A stretch of 64,000 nucleotides of DNA from Bartonella grahamii subsp. shimonis (GTDB lineage Bacteria; Pseudomonadota; Alphaproteobacteria; Rhizobiales; Rhizobiaceae). This document shows positions 45,263 to 56,346 of the stretch, in pieces. The stretch spans positions 124,001 to 188,000 of the forward strand of contig NZ_CP123961.1 of assembly GCF_036327415.1 (NCBI RefSeq). The letters run 5' to 3'. Both the position numbers and the translations under genes were made by a program. Under the pieces are notes generated by a model that did no database searches, had not been told where the DNA came from, and saw nothing but the letters and a program-made list of their open reading frames with translations. Every line of letters begins with the position of its first letter. Within the stretch, counting starts at the first letter, position 1.

Positions 45263-46363
45263 TTAATTTACTGTTTCTTCGAGGCTGGTTTCACCAAAGT
45301 CACAGGACATTGGCCCAGAGCCTTCCTCTCCACAGGCTGACACGGTGGAACTCACCGCCAAGTTTTTGAAATTAATCGCGGCATTAATGTCTCGATCATG
45401 GTGTGTACTACAATGAGAACATCTCCACTCACGTATGTTAAGAGGCAATTGTTCAATTTTACATCCGCAATGATGGCAGATCTTACGGCTCGCATACCAA
45501 CGATTTGCAAGGACACGCGATAAATGCTGATTTTTCAGTAAGCCTTTTACATGAAGAACTTCGAGACAAAATGTACCAAAACGCTGAATTAAATCTGTTG
45601 TAACCTTATGCAAATTATCCGTTCTGATATTTCTTATCCGTGCATGAAGCTTAGCGCGTTTTTGTTTCTCCTTATGGCGGTGGCTCCAGCCTTTTTGCTT
45701 ACGACTTAAACGCCGTGATAAGCGCCGTAAACGATTTAGCAAAGCCTTATAAAGTTTAACGCTTCCTATGGTTTTTCCTGTGGAAAGCGTTACAAGTGCA
45801 TTGATGCCCAAATCAAGATTAACAATCGCTTGGTTCTCGCTTAGTGACTCTTGATTATCTGTTTCAACGCTAAGACTTACAAACCACCGATCCGCTTTAC
45901 GGCTAATGGTTGCTGACAAGATCTTTCCTTGAAATTGCAATTGTTCTCGCAGACGAACCCAACCAAGTTTGGGAATTCTTATCTTGGAACCTTGAAACTG
46001 TATTTGATCATTGGTCAAAGTAAAACGATCGTGCATTCCTTTCTTTTTAAAAGTGGGATATCAGCTTCTTCCTGAAAAGAAATTCTTAAAAGCCGCACCC
46101 AATTGAATAATTGCCATTTGGAGAGCATTTTTTGTAACTTCCATCATCCATGGAAATTGTTCTCGTTTTAGAGAATTGAATTGTCTACGGAGCGCATAGT
46201 CATTAGGCTTTGGTAAATTATTATCTTTCTTCCATACTTCATATTGCTGCCGCCATTCCTTCAGTGCCCAATTATAAGCAAAGCGCGCGCAACCACTGGC
46301 TCGAGTCATATAGCTTCGCTGTTTATTGTTTAAGTCTAGAGCGATTTTGTGAGCAACAATCAT
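45263..46363 (-). pseudogene. tnpB: TnpB (RuvC-like nuclease), internal stop and deletion
   Basis: The N-terminal part (46061-46363: IALDLNNKQRSYMTRASGCA, RFAYNWALKEWRQQYEVWKK) ends at an in-frame TGA within FFSGRS-stop-YPTFKKKG; the same frame resumes with HDRFTLTND. RuvC residues are visible: Asp in NLDLGINALVTLS, Glu in CLEVLHVKGLLKN, and Asp in HDRDINAAINF. The zinc ribbon has CHHCG and CSHC. About 40 residues normally found between the second RuvC motif and the ribbon are missing (LSRVL followed directly by ANRWYASRK). TnpB is the RNA-guided ancestor of Cas12; this copy is probably inactive. Confidence 0.85.
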
Positions 46364-47000
46364 TGCAATGCCTCTACAGCTTGACGAACATTCTCTAATA
46401 ACCTTTGATTTTTTCTCGAACGACTTCCATAAAGACGAGCACTGAAGACAGTAATAATTTCTAAAACATCTTTGGCTAAATCTTCTTCAAAACTGCTTTT
46501 TTCTCCTTGATTGAGAATAACACCCCCACCTTGTTTGGCTTCACAAATGGCGAAGACCAATTCCACACTAAAGCGCAATAAATGATTTTTATGCGTAATC
46601 ACCAAACGACCTATTCCATTTTCCCTATTTCATTTTCCCTATTTCATTTTCAATGAGAGCATCCAATAAACGTTTAAGACCTTTTTTACGATAATTCATC
46701 CCTGATCCTCAATCAGAGATGAGTTCATAAATCCAGTCTTGGCTTGCACAATAAAGCTCGAGAACCTGTTTTTGTCGCTCTAAATCGTTTTGTTGATCAT
46801 GGCTCGATACACGAGCATACGCAACGGTTTTTCTTTGAGAAAGTTCTCTCGAACGAAAAAATCATGTCTCAACTTGGAGAGGTCACAACGGCAATGACCT
46901 CCTTCAGTATGCTCAGAAATAATTTTGCCTTCACATTCCCAACGGAGTAGAGTGCTGATCAAAACACCCAAAGTTTGAGCGTCCTTACCGATCCCAAAAA
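46360..47000 (-). pseudogene. tnpA: IS607-type serine recombinase TnpA, multiply interrupted
   Basis: Visible pieces in order: MerR-like domain (FFGIGKDAQTLGVLISTLLR, GGHCRCDLSKLRHDF), the catalytic region ARVSSHDQQNDLERQKQVLE, LISD-stop-GSGMNYRKKGLKRLL, and the C-terminus VITHKNHLLRFSVELVFAIC to VFSARLYGSRSRKNQRLL. A stop and a small tandem duplication (AAAATGAAATAGGG) break the frame. The catalytic serine is in VSSHDQ. Confidence 0.85.
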
Positions 47001-47104
47001 ATCTATCCAGAATGTAGATTATTTTACACAGATATAAATAGATTACAAGTAAGCTGTTAAAGCCCACAAAATGACCTTTTAGTGAATGGAGCTAAAAGGA
47101 TGAG

Positions 47105-47260
47105 TCATTCAAAAATCACTTGGTGATATAGCTATATCAAGAGCACCTAAAATACGCCTTAGTTGCTAAGTATAGGCAACCTTCCACCTTTATACCGTAT
47201 CAGTCTTGTAGAACTTTAAACCCTTTATGTTCAAATCAAAAAATCATAATTGGATTATAT
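47105..47260 (-). pseudogene. HigB N-terminal relic (upstream half)
   Basis: Frames give FDLNIKGLKFYKTDTV, then LRRILGALDIAISPSDF before the insertion point, matching the 917-1072 higB (GFKPKRIEAFYNT, KPILGALEIAVSPSDL). With 45120-45240 it forms one HigB gene split by the IS607-like element. Confidence 0.7.
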
Positions 47261-47474
47261 TGCATAAAGATGCTTTTTCTCATTTTTCCATTTAACACAC
47301 GATAAGGTACCATTTAGGCACCATGAGAAGCTTTCCCCTTATATCATGATTTCAGAAGCCGCATGAGAAGGATAAAATAAGCCGTTTAGGTGTCTTAGGT
47401 CAAGGATGCCGTTAAGTGCTCCTTTAAAGGTTTCCCTTAAGCTTAAGGATCAAAGCTTGTTAGTCCCTTCATTA

Positions 47475-47545
47475 AACGCGGATCTGATGTCATGATTTTG
47501 TAGAGCGATTATTAAGAATTTGAGAGGCAGACAGCCTCTCATTTT
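47475..47545. repeat. Dispersed repeat family C, copy 3
   Basis: TGATGTCATGATTTTGTAGA and GAGAGGCAGACAGCCTCTCA, as in copies at 27300 and 28035. Confidence 0.5.
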
Positions 47546-47585
47546 GATTTGTATGCAAATGAAGTGCACTCTATTTATTCAGGAT

Positions 47586-48023
47586 TTATTCAGGGAGAAT
47601 AAGAACATACCCAGGAGGTGCTAAACGGAATAAGAGAGCATCGTAACCCCACGCAGCAGACATGCATACAACAGAAAAAACGCCTTCACCAATTGTTAAG
47701 AATAATGCGGACGATATAGCGGCTTCATCTGCTGTTGCGTCACGGCGTTCTAAGAGGTATCCGAAAAAAAACAAAAAGCACGCTAACATACTCGCTCCCC
47801 CAAAGAAATTTAACACGGCATGAACCGGTCCACGTATGCGGAACAGGATAAGAAAAATTATGAAAGTAAACACTCCAAATATTCCAGCGAATACTCTACG
47901 CACCATATGGCACAAATTTCGCATCATAATTACAGAAAAGCTCTGTTCTGCGTATCGATTTTTTTCTTTGGTGTTTACATTCTTAGAAGATATACTGTTA
48001 TTCTTAGAAGATATGCTGTCCAC
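47586..48023 (-). CDS. Small membrane protein, paralogue of 1186-1602
   Basis: 145 aa with hydrophobic segments at about 45-65 (GIFGVFTFIIFLILFRI), 73-93 (GGASMLACFLFFFGYLL) and 105-128, and the conserved end MSAAWGYDALLFRLAPPGYV. A repeated N-terminal octet (SISSKNNSISSKN) precedes it. It follows the split higB relic, as its paralogue follows the other higB, so the two loci are duplicates. Function not recognised. Confidence 0.6.
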   Translation of the reverse strand: MDSISSKNNSISSKNVNTKEKNRYAEQSFSVIMMRNLCHMVRRVFAGIFGVFTFIIFLILFRIRGPVHAVLNFFGGASMLACFLFFFGYLLERRDATADEAAISSALFLTIGEGVFSVVCMSAAWGYDALLFRLAPPGYVLILPE

Positions 48024-48689
48024 AACTCCCCCCCATATTTTAAGACAAAATGCTATGAAGTTAGCTATTTGTAATTATATCATCACAAAATACAAGAAAA
48101 ATTTATCCATTTTAACGAAAAAATAGGTGGTTTATTGAGGTGCAAATCTATTTTTGTTAGCAAGAGTTATTCAATCCGTTCGTCAATAGAAAAACTCCCC
48201 CCATTGAAAAAGAAGCTATCCTGACGCACAAAAACTTCATAAGCTGTTTATCTAATCCACTCAGACATCGCAACTCTCCAATCTACCCGCTTATCCACCA
48301 AACTGCAATCAAATGGATTCTGCTAATGACAAGCAATGATAACATGAAAAAGAAAAAATATCACAATATCAAACTCTTCATCAAGCTCTTCAATACAGTA
48401 CTAGCTTTATGATTTTCACGCAAAAAGTAAGTGCCCACCTCATAAACGACAACATACTAAGATGCTGCGCATTCACAAATTTCCTTTAAAGCACATCATC
48501 TCTCCTTCCCGAAATCGCACACCTCTCCCGCAATCTTATCTCTCGATAGCCTCCATAAAGACTTTTAAAATATCCACGGAGAAAACTCTCTGAGAAAGCT
48601 TTCAATCCTAAAACGCCCCCGCCATTTTTATCAAGATAAGGGCACCTCACATTACGCAGAAATATGAAAAATCTCTCCGCATTTAGGTA
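48024..48689. other. Geneless interval
   Basis: About 670 bp between the membrane protein and the first aldolase fragment. I see no gene or recognisable repeat; low-complexity AT-rich sequence. Confidence 0.5.
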
Positions 48690-48702
48690 TAGGGCTTGTG
48701 CT

Positions 48703-49290
48703 TCAAGCGCTCACTTTTTCTTGTTCTGTTGTCCATTGTCCCAAAGCCGCAAGATGATTCATCCGAGCCCGATGACTAAATGCCTTCTGTGCAACAGCAA
48801 TATTCTCATCTTTTCCAGCCCATGCTTTTAAGGCAGCTGCTTGCAATGCTCGCCCATAAGAAAAGGTCAATTTCCAAGGCAATGCGCCCAAAGAATTCAT
48901 GGCAGATAAATGCGCCGTTGCTTCCTGATCAGACTGCCCTCCAGAAAGAAAAGCAATCCCTGGAACAGCGGCAGGAACAGTCTGTTTAAGCACCTGGACG
49001 GTCTTTTCAGCAACTTCTTCAACACCAGCCTTGCACGCTTCCTTGCCATCAATCACCATATTGGGCTTTAAAATCATCCCCTCCAAAAGAACACGGGCTT
49101 CAAACAATTCTTTAAAGACGGTTGTCAAAACAGTGTGTGTCACCTCAAAGCAACGTGTAATGGAATGCCCACACGATGGTCCATCCATCAACACTTCCGG
49201 CTCAACAATGGGTACAATATTGAGTTCCTGACACAAGGCAGCATGGCGTGGGAGAACTTGTGAATTCTGATTGCCCTTCCTGCTAAGCAA
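48703..49290 (-). pseudogene. Aldolase 3' fragment, copy 1
   Basis: 195 codons. The last ~180 match the intact class I aldolase almost perfectly (from ALCQELNIVPIVEPEVLMDG to TTEQEKVSA). The first residues (LLSRKGNQNSQVLPR) are a diverged version of LPTRGAINQNAQALAR in the real gene. It lacks the N-terminal half, so it cannot be active. It repeats at an interval of 631 bp. Confidence 0.9.
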
Positions 49291-49333
49291 AGCATTTGCA
49301 TCAAGAACAATCAGCGCACACCCTTATGGCAAT

Positions 49334-49921
49334 TCAAGCGCTCACTTTTTCTTGTTCTGTTGTCCATTGTCCTAAAGCCGCAAGATGATTCATCCGAGCC
49401 CGATGACTAAATGCCTTCTGTGCAACAGCAATATTCTCATCTTTTCCAGCCCATGCTTTTAAGGCAGCTGCTTGCAATGCTCGCCCATAAGAAAAGGTCA
49501 ATTTCCAAGGCAATGCGCCCAAAGAATTCATGGCAGATAAATGCGCCGTTGCTTCCTGATCAGACTGCCCTCCAGAAAGAAAAGCAATCCCTGGAACAGC
49601 AGCAGGAACAGTCTGTTTAAGCACCTGGACGGTCTTTTCAGCAACTTCTTCAACACCAGCCTTGCGCGCTTCCTTGCCATCAATCACCATATTGGGCTTT
49701 AAAATCATCCCCTCCAAAAGAACACGAGCTTCAAACAATTCTTTAAAGACGGTTGTCAAAACAGTGTGTGTCACCTCAAAGCAACGTGTAATGGAATGCC
49801 CACACGATGGTCCATCCATCAACACTTCCGGCTCAACAATGGGTACAATATTGAGTTCCTGACACAAGGCAGCATAGCGTGGGAGAACTTGTGAATTCTG
49901 ATTGCCCTTCCTGCTAAGCAA
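49334..49921 (-). pseudogene. Aldolase 3' fragment, copy 2
   Basis: As copy 1, offset by exactly 631 bp, and nearly identical including the junction. It differs by a few bases (H/Y in RYAAL, C/R in EARKAG). Confidence 0.9.
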
Positions 49922-49964
49922 AGCATTTGCATCAAGAACAATCAGCGCACACCCTTATGGCAAT

Positions 49965-50996
49965 TCAAGCGCTCACTTTTTCTTGTTCTGTTGTCCATTG
50001 TCCTAAAGCCGCAAGATGATTCATCCGAGCGCGATGACGAAATGCCTTCTGTGCAACAGCAATATTCTCATCTTTTCCAGCCCATGCTTTTAAGGCAGCT
50101 GCTTGCAATGCTCGCCCATAAGAAAAGGTCAATTTCCAAGGCAATGCGCCCAAAGAATTCATGGCAGATAAATGCGCCGTTGCTTCCTGATCAGACTGCC
50201 CTCCAGAAAGAAAAGCAATCCCTGGAACAGCGGCAGGAACAGTCTGTTTAAGCACCTGGACGGTCTTTTCAGCAACTTCTTCAACACCAGCCTTGCGCGC
50301 TTCCTTGCCATCAATCACCATATTGGGCTTTAAAATCATCCCCTCCAAAAGAACACGGGCTTCAAACAATTCTTTAAAGACGGTTGTCAAAACGGTGCGT
50401 GTCACCTCAAAGCAACGTGTAATGGAATGCCCACACGATGGTCCATCCATCAACACTTCCGGCTCAACAATGGGTACAATATTGAGTTCCTGACACAAGG
50501 CAGCATAGCGTGCAAGAGCTTGTGCATTTTGATTGATAGCGCCTCTTGTTGGCAAAGTGTGTTCATCAATAGCAATTACCGCACGCCATTTAGCAAAACG
50601 TGCTCCCAAAGCATAATAGTCTTTTAGCCGCTCACGAAGACCATCCAACCCTTCGGTAATTGTCTCTTGGGGGAAAGCGGCCAAGGGTTTTGCACCGGTA
50701 TCAACTTTAATCCCTGGCAAAGCACCTGCATCCCGAATAAGATCCGTCAACATTTTCCCAGTTGATGCTTTTTGCCGAATGGTTTCATCAAATAAAATAA
50801 CCCCAGAGATGGCATTTTCCATTGCTTCTTTTGTACTAAAAAGCATTTCACGATAAGCACGGCGCCTATCTTCATTGGATTCAACACCAATGCTTTCAAA
50901 ACGCTTTCCAATGGTCGCCGTACTTTCATCTGCCGCCAAAATACCTTTACCCGCGTGCACCAAAGCAAGTGCAATATCTTCAAGCCGTTCATTCAT
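49965..50996 (-). CDS. fba: Class I fructose-bisphosphate aldolase
   Basis: 343 aa glycolytic enzyme of the class I (Schiff base) family, not the metal-dependent class II type. Family motifs: KGILAADESTATIGKRFESI, VILFDETIRQK, IVPIVEPEVLMDG, and the Schiff-base lysine region LEGMILKPNMVIDGK; the substrate-binding GIAFLSGGQSDQEA follows. AGAGG ribosome binding site precedes ATG. Follows pgk on the same strand; two 3' copies lie downstream. Confidence 0.95.
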   Translation of the reverse strand: MNERLEDIALALVHAGKGILAADESTATIGKRFESIGVESNEDRRRAYREMLFSTKEAMENAISGVILFDETIRQKASTGKMLTDLIRDAGALPGIKVDTGAKPLAAFPQETITEGLDGLRERLKDYYALGARFAKWRAVIAIDEHTLPTRGAINQNAQALARYAALCQELNIVPIVEPEVLMDGPSCGHSITRCFEVTRTVLTTVFKELFEARVLLEGMILKPNMVIDGKEARKAGVEEVAEKTVQVLKQTVPAAVPGIAFLSGGQSDQEATAHLSAMNSLGALPWKLTFSYGRALQAAALKAWAGKDENIAVAQKAFRHRARMNHLAALGQWTTEQEKVSA

Positions 50997-51104
50997 AAAA
51001 AATTCCTCTTTGTTCCGTTTTAATTTCCAAAAATGCGCAACACTATCAAAACACCCTACACGACCGTATAGTTTTTCTTTAACCTTCTCTTCAAAGCCCC
51101 CCCC

Positions 51105-52298
51105 TTAAGCCTGCATAAGGGCAAGAATGCCAGGCAGAGCCTTACCTTCCATCCATTCCAAAAAAGCCCCTCCAGCAGTCGAGAGATAAGTAAAATCATT
51201 GGCAACACCGGCATGATTAAGGGCAAAAACTGTATCGCCTCCTCCCGCAATTGAAACCAACTTTCCCGTCAAACTACGTTCTGCTGCATGGCGTGCAACT
51301 GCAATGGTTCCCTTATCAAAAGGAGTCATCTCAAAAACACCAAGAGGTCCATTCCACACAAGAGTAGCAGCTTTATCTATCACGGCATTGATATGCGCAA
51401 TAGAGCGCGTCCCAATATCCAATATCATGCCATCTTGTGGAATATCTTCAATGTCATAAAGACGATGCGGTGCATCTTTTTCAAAGCGAAATCCAACGAC
51501 AGCATCCACAGGGAGCAGAAGCGTACATTGACACTCTTGCGCTTTTTTAATGATTTTTTTTACCGTTTCCATTAATGCATATTCACACAGAGATTTCCCT
51601 ACATGGATACCTTGCGCTGCTAAAAAACTGTTAGCCATCCCCCCACCAATAATCAAGGAGTCAACTTTTTCCACCAAATGATTAAGCACAAAAAGCTTGC
51701 TGGAGACTTTCGCTCCTCCCACAAGGGCAACCACAGGATGTGTTGGATTGCCAAGTCCTTTTTCTAACGCCTGCATCTCACCTTGCAAAGAGCGCCCTGC
51801 ATAAGAAGGCAACAAATGCGTTATTCCCTCCACCGAAGCATGGGCACGATGAGAAACTGAAAAAGCATCATTGACATAGAGATCCCCATTATGAGCCAAA
51901 GCTTCTGCAAAAGAACAATCATTCTTTTCTTCACCAGCATAAAAACGAACATTTTCAAGCAATAAAACACTACCATTTTGTAATGACTCGACCGCAACCT
52001 GCACCGCCGAACCGATACAGTCAGGAGCAAAAGAAATAGGCTGATTAATGATCTTTTCCAGCACTTGCACCACAGGACGGAGTGAAAACTCTGGCTCTAC
52101 CTTTCCTTTAGGGCGACCACAATGAGAAAGCAGAATAAGTTTAGCACCACGCTTTTGTAACTCAACGAGTGTCTCTTTATGTCGCTCTAAGCGCGTCGTA
52201 TCACAGACCTTGCCCTGCGCCATTGGCACATTAAAATCCACCCGCACAAGAACACGCTTCCCAGTGACATCAACATCATCAAGTGTACGAAACCCCAT
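51105..52298 (-). CDS. pgk: Phosphoglycerate kinase
   Basis: Two-domain cytosolic kinase, 397 aa from Met18 of the longer frame (start 52298 with AAGGAAG 8 bases upstream; the frame opens at 52349). Motifs: RVLVRVDFNVPM, LILLSHCGRPKG, DLYVNDAFSVSHRAHAS, GGAKVSSKLFVLN, NGPLGVFEM and the C-terminal SIAGGGDTVFAL. Between gap and fba in the glycolytic cluster. Confidence 0.96.
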   Translation of the reverse strand: MGFRTLDDVDVTGKRVLVRVDFNVPMAQGKVCDTTRLERHKETLVELQKRGAKLILLSHCGRPKGKVEPEFSLRPVVQVLEKIINQPISFAPDCIGSAVQVAVESLQNGSVLLLENVRFYAGEEKNDCSFAEALAHNGDLYVNDAFSVSHRAHASVEGITHLLPSYAGRSLQGEMQALEKGLGNPTHPVVALVGGAKVSSKLFVLNHLVEKVDSLIIGGGMANSFLAAQGIHVGKSLCEYALMETVKKIIKKAQECQCTLLLPVDAVVGFRFEKDAPHRLYDIEDIPQDGMILDIGTRSIAHINAVIDKAATLVWNGPLGVFEMTPFDKGTIAVARHAAERSLTGKLVSIAGGGDTVFALNHAGVANDFTYLSTAGGAFLEWMEGKALPGILALMQA

Positions 52299-52784
52299 CA
52301 CTGCTTCCTTTTCACTTTCCATTGTTTCAAATAAAAACGCATCCAACAACCCTGCCCACTTTTCTTTCCACTTATCCCCTCTTTGCTTTTACAAAAAATC
52401 CACGACAGCCTATCTCTCACCCTCTGCTTGAAAATCCAAAGCTTTCATCGTCAAATGTACAAAAGCCCACCTGCTCTTAATCTTCATATCCCATTGAGAC
52501 AAACAAATACATTGACTCAACTTGATCTCTATTAAAGCTTCCTTTTACTTCTAGACAAAAGAATTTACATCTCCTGTTTTCTGACGTTTTCTCAAAGAGC
52601 GTCTCGTTCAGATCTTACTTTTTCAAAGTTTACTCTTGCATGCAGCTTTTAAAAGCACGTATTACCCCAGTATTAAAACAAAACACATCATCAATTTTTC
52701 AATAGTCTCTTCTCTCTAGCGCATGAGAACAACAGCCTCTATCTATTTTTCTCAAAATTGTACAAAAATGAGACTTTTTGTTAT

Positions 52785-52809
52785 AAAAAGAGGACCCTTA
52801 GGTCCTCTT
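52785..52809 (-). terminator. Intrinsic terminator of gap
   Basis: A 9-bp perfect stem AAGAGGACC/GGTCCTCTT with loop CTTA, followed on the minus strand by TTTTTATAAC. The stem overlaps the gap stop codon by two bases. Confidence 0.75.
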
Positions 52810-53815
52810 ATATTGTATTAGCAAAAGCCACAGCCGTATCACTCATACGGTTAGAAAAGCCCCATTCATTATCATACCAAACCAGAACGCGACAGAGCTT
52901 ACCATCAATCACTTTTGTTTGATCATTGTGGAAAATAGCTGAATGAGGATTATGATTAAAATCACAACTCACGAGTTTTTCTTCTGTATAATCCAAAACG
53001 CCCTTTAAAGGACCTTGTGCCGCAGTAGCAATGGCTGTATTAATTTCTTCGATTGTTGTGGAACGCTTAGCGGTAAATGTCAAATCAACCACAGAAACAT
53101 TAGGGGTCGGAACACGAATCGATACACCATCAAGCAATCCCTTTAATTCTGGCAAGACCAATCCGACAGCTTTTGCCGCTCCTGTTGAGGTAGGAATCAT
53201 AGAAAGAGCTGCTGCACGTGCACGATAAAGATCACGATGCATTGTATCCAACACAGGTTGATCACCCGTATAAGAATGGATTGTTGTCATAAAGCCCTTT
53301 TCAATACCCACGGTGTTGTGCAAGACTTGTGCAACAGGCGCCAAACAATTGGTTGTACAAGAAGCATTTGAAACAACGCGATGCTCGCTGCTTAAAGATT
53401 GATGATTAACCCCATAGACAACCGTAAGATCTGCTCCTTCAGAAGGCGCAGAAACAAGAACACGCTTTGCCCCCGCATCCAAATGAGCACTTGCTTTATC
53501 ACGCGCAGTAAAAATGCCCGTACATTCCAAAGCAATATCGATATCCAAATCTTTCCAAGGCAATTGAGCAGGATCGCGCTCTGCACATACCTTTATTAAA
53601 CCACCTCCCACGTCAATGGCATCCCCTACCACCTTAACAATCCCAGGGAAACGCCCATGAACTGAATCATAGCGCAATAAATGGGCATTTATTTCCACCG
53701 ATCCCAAATCATTAATTGCGACCACTTCGATATCTTGTCGTCCACTTTCCACAAGTGCACGTAAAATATTGCGACCAATACGACCAAACCCATTAATTGC
53801 AACACGAACTGTCAT
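52808..53815 (-). CDS. gap: Glyceraldehyde-3-phosphate dehydrogenase (type I)
   Basis: 335 aa from Met12 of the longer frame (start 53815, GAGGAAA upstream). Rossmann N-terminus [18 protein letters not shown], catalytic Cys in [13 protein letters not shown], substrate loop [20 protein letters not shown] and the C-terminal end [15 protein letters not shown]-dependent glycolytic form. It follows tkt on the same strand with about 200 bp between. Confidence 0.97.
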   Translation of the reverse strand: MTVRVAINGFGRIGRNILRALVESGRQDIEVVAINDLGSVEINAHLLRYDSVHGRFPGIVKVVGDAIDVGGGLIKVCAERDPAQLPWKDLDIDIALECTGIFTARDKASAHLDAGAKRVLVSAPSEGADLTVVYGVNHQSLSSEHRVVSNASCTTNCLAPVAQVLHNTVGIEKGFMTTIHSYTGDQPVLDTMHRDLYRARAAALSMIPTSTGAAKAVGLVLPELKGLLDGVSIRVPTPNVSVVDLTFTAKRSTTIEEINTAIATAAQGPLKGVLDYTEEKLVSCDFNHNPHSAIFHNDQTKVIDGKLCRVLVWYDNEWGFSNRMSDTAVAFANTI

Positions 53816-54014
53816 TTCACATGTTTCCTCATCAATTTTTTTAAGCACAACATTTAAAACACAATAAATGGATATTTCACCAATCCCAAATCAATAACTC
53901 CCACAATGTCAATATTTTGGTCACTCACTTATCCACAATAATGCACAAGATCATCCACAACACTGCCCAGAATATGATACACTATAACCACCGCATTCAT
54001 GACAACACAGGCTG

Positions 54015-56021
54015 TCATTTTGTCCTTTCCTCTTTGATTTTTTCCAGCTCTTTTTCAACAGTAGCAACGACATTTTCCCAAGTAATACCGAAATGCGCAT
54101 AAAGGGCATCAATTGTTCCACTTACTCCAAACCCCTCCATACCAATAAACACACCATCACAGCCAATAAAACGGTCCCATCCTTGGGCAACAGCAGCTTC
54201 AATGGCAATTTTAATCGGCGCATTTCCAATGAGAGCACGCTGATAGGAGCAAGACTGTTGAGAAAAGAGTTCAAAACAAGGCACAGAAACCACACGCGTT
54301 GGGATGCCTTTTTCTTCTAAGACTTCATGTGCTTTTACTGCAATTTGCAATTCTGAACCGGAAGCAAACAAAGTCACTAGTGCCTCATCACTTGCCGTGA
54401 GTAATTCATAAGCACCAAGCATACAGAGATTTTCTTCTTCATATTCTTGACGCAAAAGCGGTAGATTTTGTCGGCTCAAAGCCAAAGTAGAAGGCGTTTT
54501 GCGTGCTTTCAAAGCCAATTGCCAACACTCGACTGTCTCCATAGCATCAGCAGGACGAAACACAAGATGATTAGGCATTGCGCGCAGACCAGCCAAATGC
54601 TCCACGGGTTGATGGGTCGGACCATCCTCACCAAGACCAATAGAATCATGAGTCATGACATAAACCACCCGTAACCCCATGAGAGAAGACAAACGCATAG
54701 CAGGACGCATATAGTCAGAAAAGCATAAGAACGTTCCCCCATAAGGAATAAAGCCGCCATAAAGGGCAAGACCATTCATCACGGCTCCCATTGCGTGTTC
54801 GCGAATACCATAATGGAGATAGCGCCCTAAAAAATCATTCGCAGAGATACTTTTCATCTGGCTGCTTTTTGTATTATTAGATCCGGTTAGATCTGCCGAA
54901 CCACCAACGGTCTCAGTAACGACTTCATTGATCACTTCAAGAGCCATTTCCGAAGCTTTACGCGTAGCAACAACAGGGCGCTCTTCAACCAATTTCTGTT
55001 TATAAGTATCAATAACGCCATCAAATCCGCCCACGAGATCGCCCCGCATCAACCTTTCAAACTCCACCCGTTCTGACATAGGAAGATTAGCAAATTTTGC
55101 TTCCCATTTTTGGCGTTTTTTTGCAGCGTTGAGACTAGCCAAGCGCCAACTATCGAGAATATCGGCTGGAATAACGAAAGGCTCAGCATCCCACCCTAAA
55201 GCGATACGGGTTTCAGCGATTTCTCGTGCGCCCAAAGGGGACCCATGAACTTTATTGGTCCCCGCTTTATTTGGTGCTCCAAAACCAATCGTTGTTTTAC
55301 AAGCGATCAAAGTTGGTTTATCGGAATTTTGTGCTGCCTCAATAGCCCGTGCAATTGCTGCTTGATCATGCCCATTGACTTTATGGGTCTCCCAACCTGA
55401 TGCTTTAAAACGCGCAATCTGATCTGTACTGTCAGCAAGTGAAATTTCTCCATCGATAGAAATATTATTATCGTCCCACAATACAATAAGCTTATTGAGT
55501 TTTAAATGACCAGCAAGGGAAAGTGCTTCTTGAGAAATTCCTTCCATAAGGCATCCATCGCCCACCAACGCATAAGTGTAATGGTTGATAAGATCACCAA
55601 AACGGGCATTTTGTAAGCGCTCACCAAGCGCCATCCCCACGGCATTAGCCAACCCTTGTCCAAGTGGTCCAGTGGTTGTTTCGATTCCCGCCACATGCCC
55701 ATATTCTGGATGTCCAGCAAGCTTTGCCCCTAATTGGCGAAAATTTTTGAGATCTTCAAGAGAGAGATCTTCATAACCAGAAAGATACAAAAGAGCATAA
55801 AGCAACATAGACCCATGCCCTGCTGATAACACAAAACGATCACGGTTAGGCCAGCGAGGATTTTTAGGATCATGAGCAAGGAATTGTGTATAAAGAACCG
55901 TAGCAATATCGGCTGCCCCCATTGGCAAGCCCGGATGACCAGAATTTGCTTTTTCAATCGCATCAATAGCAAGAAAACGGATAGCATTGGCCATCTGATT
56001 CTGTTGGTGGGTGTTTGTCAT
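54015..56021 (-). CDS. tkt: Transketolase
   Basis: 668 aa thiamine-diphosphate enzyme of the pentose phosphate pathway. Motifs: [36 protein letters not shown], the ThDP/Mg site [23 protein letters not shown]...[26 protein letters not shown], and [13 protein letters not shown] active-site residues. It is divergent from the DUF4164-zapA pair. Confidence 0.97.
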   Translation of the reverse strand: MTNTHQQNQMANAIRFLAIDAIEKANSGHPGLPMGAADIATVLYTQFLAHDPKNPRWPNRDRFVLSAGHGSMLLYALLYLSGYEDLSLEDLKNFRQLGAKLAGHPEYGHVAGIETTTGPLGQGLANAVGMALGERLQNARFGDLINHYTYALVGDGCLMEGISQEALSLAGHLKLNKLIVLWDDNNISIDGEISLADSTDQIARFKASGWETHKVNGHDQAAIARAIEAAQNSDKPTLIACKTTIGFGAPNKAGTNKVHGSPLGAREIAETRIALGWDAEPFVIPADILDSWRLASLNAAKKRQKWEAKFANLPMSERVEFERLMRGDLVGGFDGVIDTYKQKLVEERPVVATRKASEMALEVINEVVTETVGGSADLTGSNNTKSSQMKSISANDFLGRYLHYGIREHAMGAVMNGLALYGGFIPYGGTFLCFSDYMRPAMRLSSLMGLRVVYVMTHDSIGLGEDGPTHQPVEHLAGLRAMPNHLVFRPADAMETVECWQLALKARKTPSTLALSRQNLPLLRQEYEEENLCMLGAYELLTASDEALVTLFASGSELQIAVKAHEVLEEKGIPTRVVSVPCFELFSQQSCSYQRALIGNAPIKIAIEAAVAQGWDRFIGCDGVFIGMEGFGVSGTIDALYAHFGITWENVVATVEKELEKIKEERTK

Positions 56022-56346
56022 GAATAATCGACCATTTCGTTAAATACGTTATTCTGTTGCTTTTTCCGTATTCTCTTAAAATTCTCAAGAAATACTATTT
56101 TTTAACCATTAGCGTGAGACTTTTTGCCACCATTTCAATAACATTCCCCTCACGCATCCTGTATATCCATGTCATTTATGCCAATACGCGCAAAAAATCC
56201 AGCTCTTAATTTATATCTCACCCCTGCTTTGCTTGCTAAAATATCCTACATACTTAAAAATAAAATGCACACAATACAAGAGTGAAAGTGATTCGTTTTT
56301 GCATAACACATTGATAAGGGATACAATTACCCAAAGGATAAAAGCA

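Larger units (their letters stand above)
45245..47105 (-). mobile_element. Degenerate IS607-family element (tnpA and tnpB)
   Basis: Between the two halves of a higB relic lie a serine-recombinase tnpA and a tnpB, both on the minus strand, the tnpA-tnpB order of IS607. The tnpA 3' end and tnpB start overlap by 4 bp. IS607 elements insert without large target-site duplications, consistent with the clean split. Both genes carry stop codons, so the element cannot move by itself. Exact ends are not fixed. Confidence 0.75.

Noticed and set aside
45263-47000. Active transposon with functional TnpB
   Set aside because: Both tnpA and tnpB contain stop codons and tnpB has an internal deletion.
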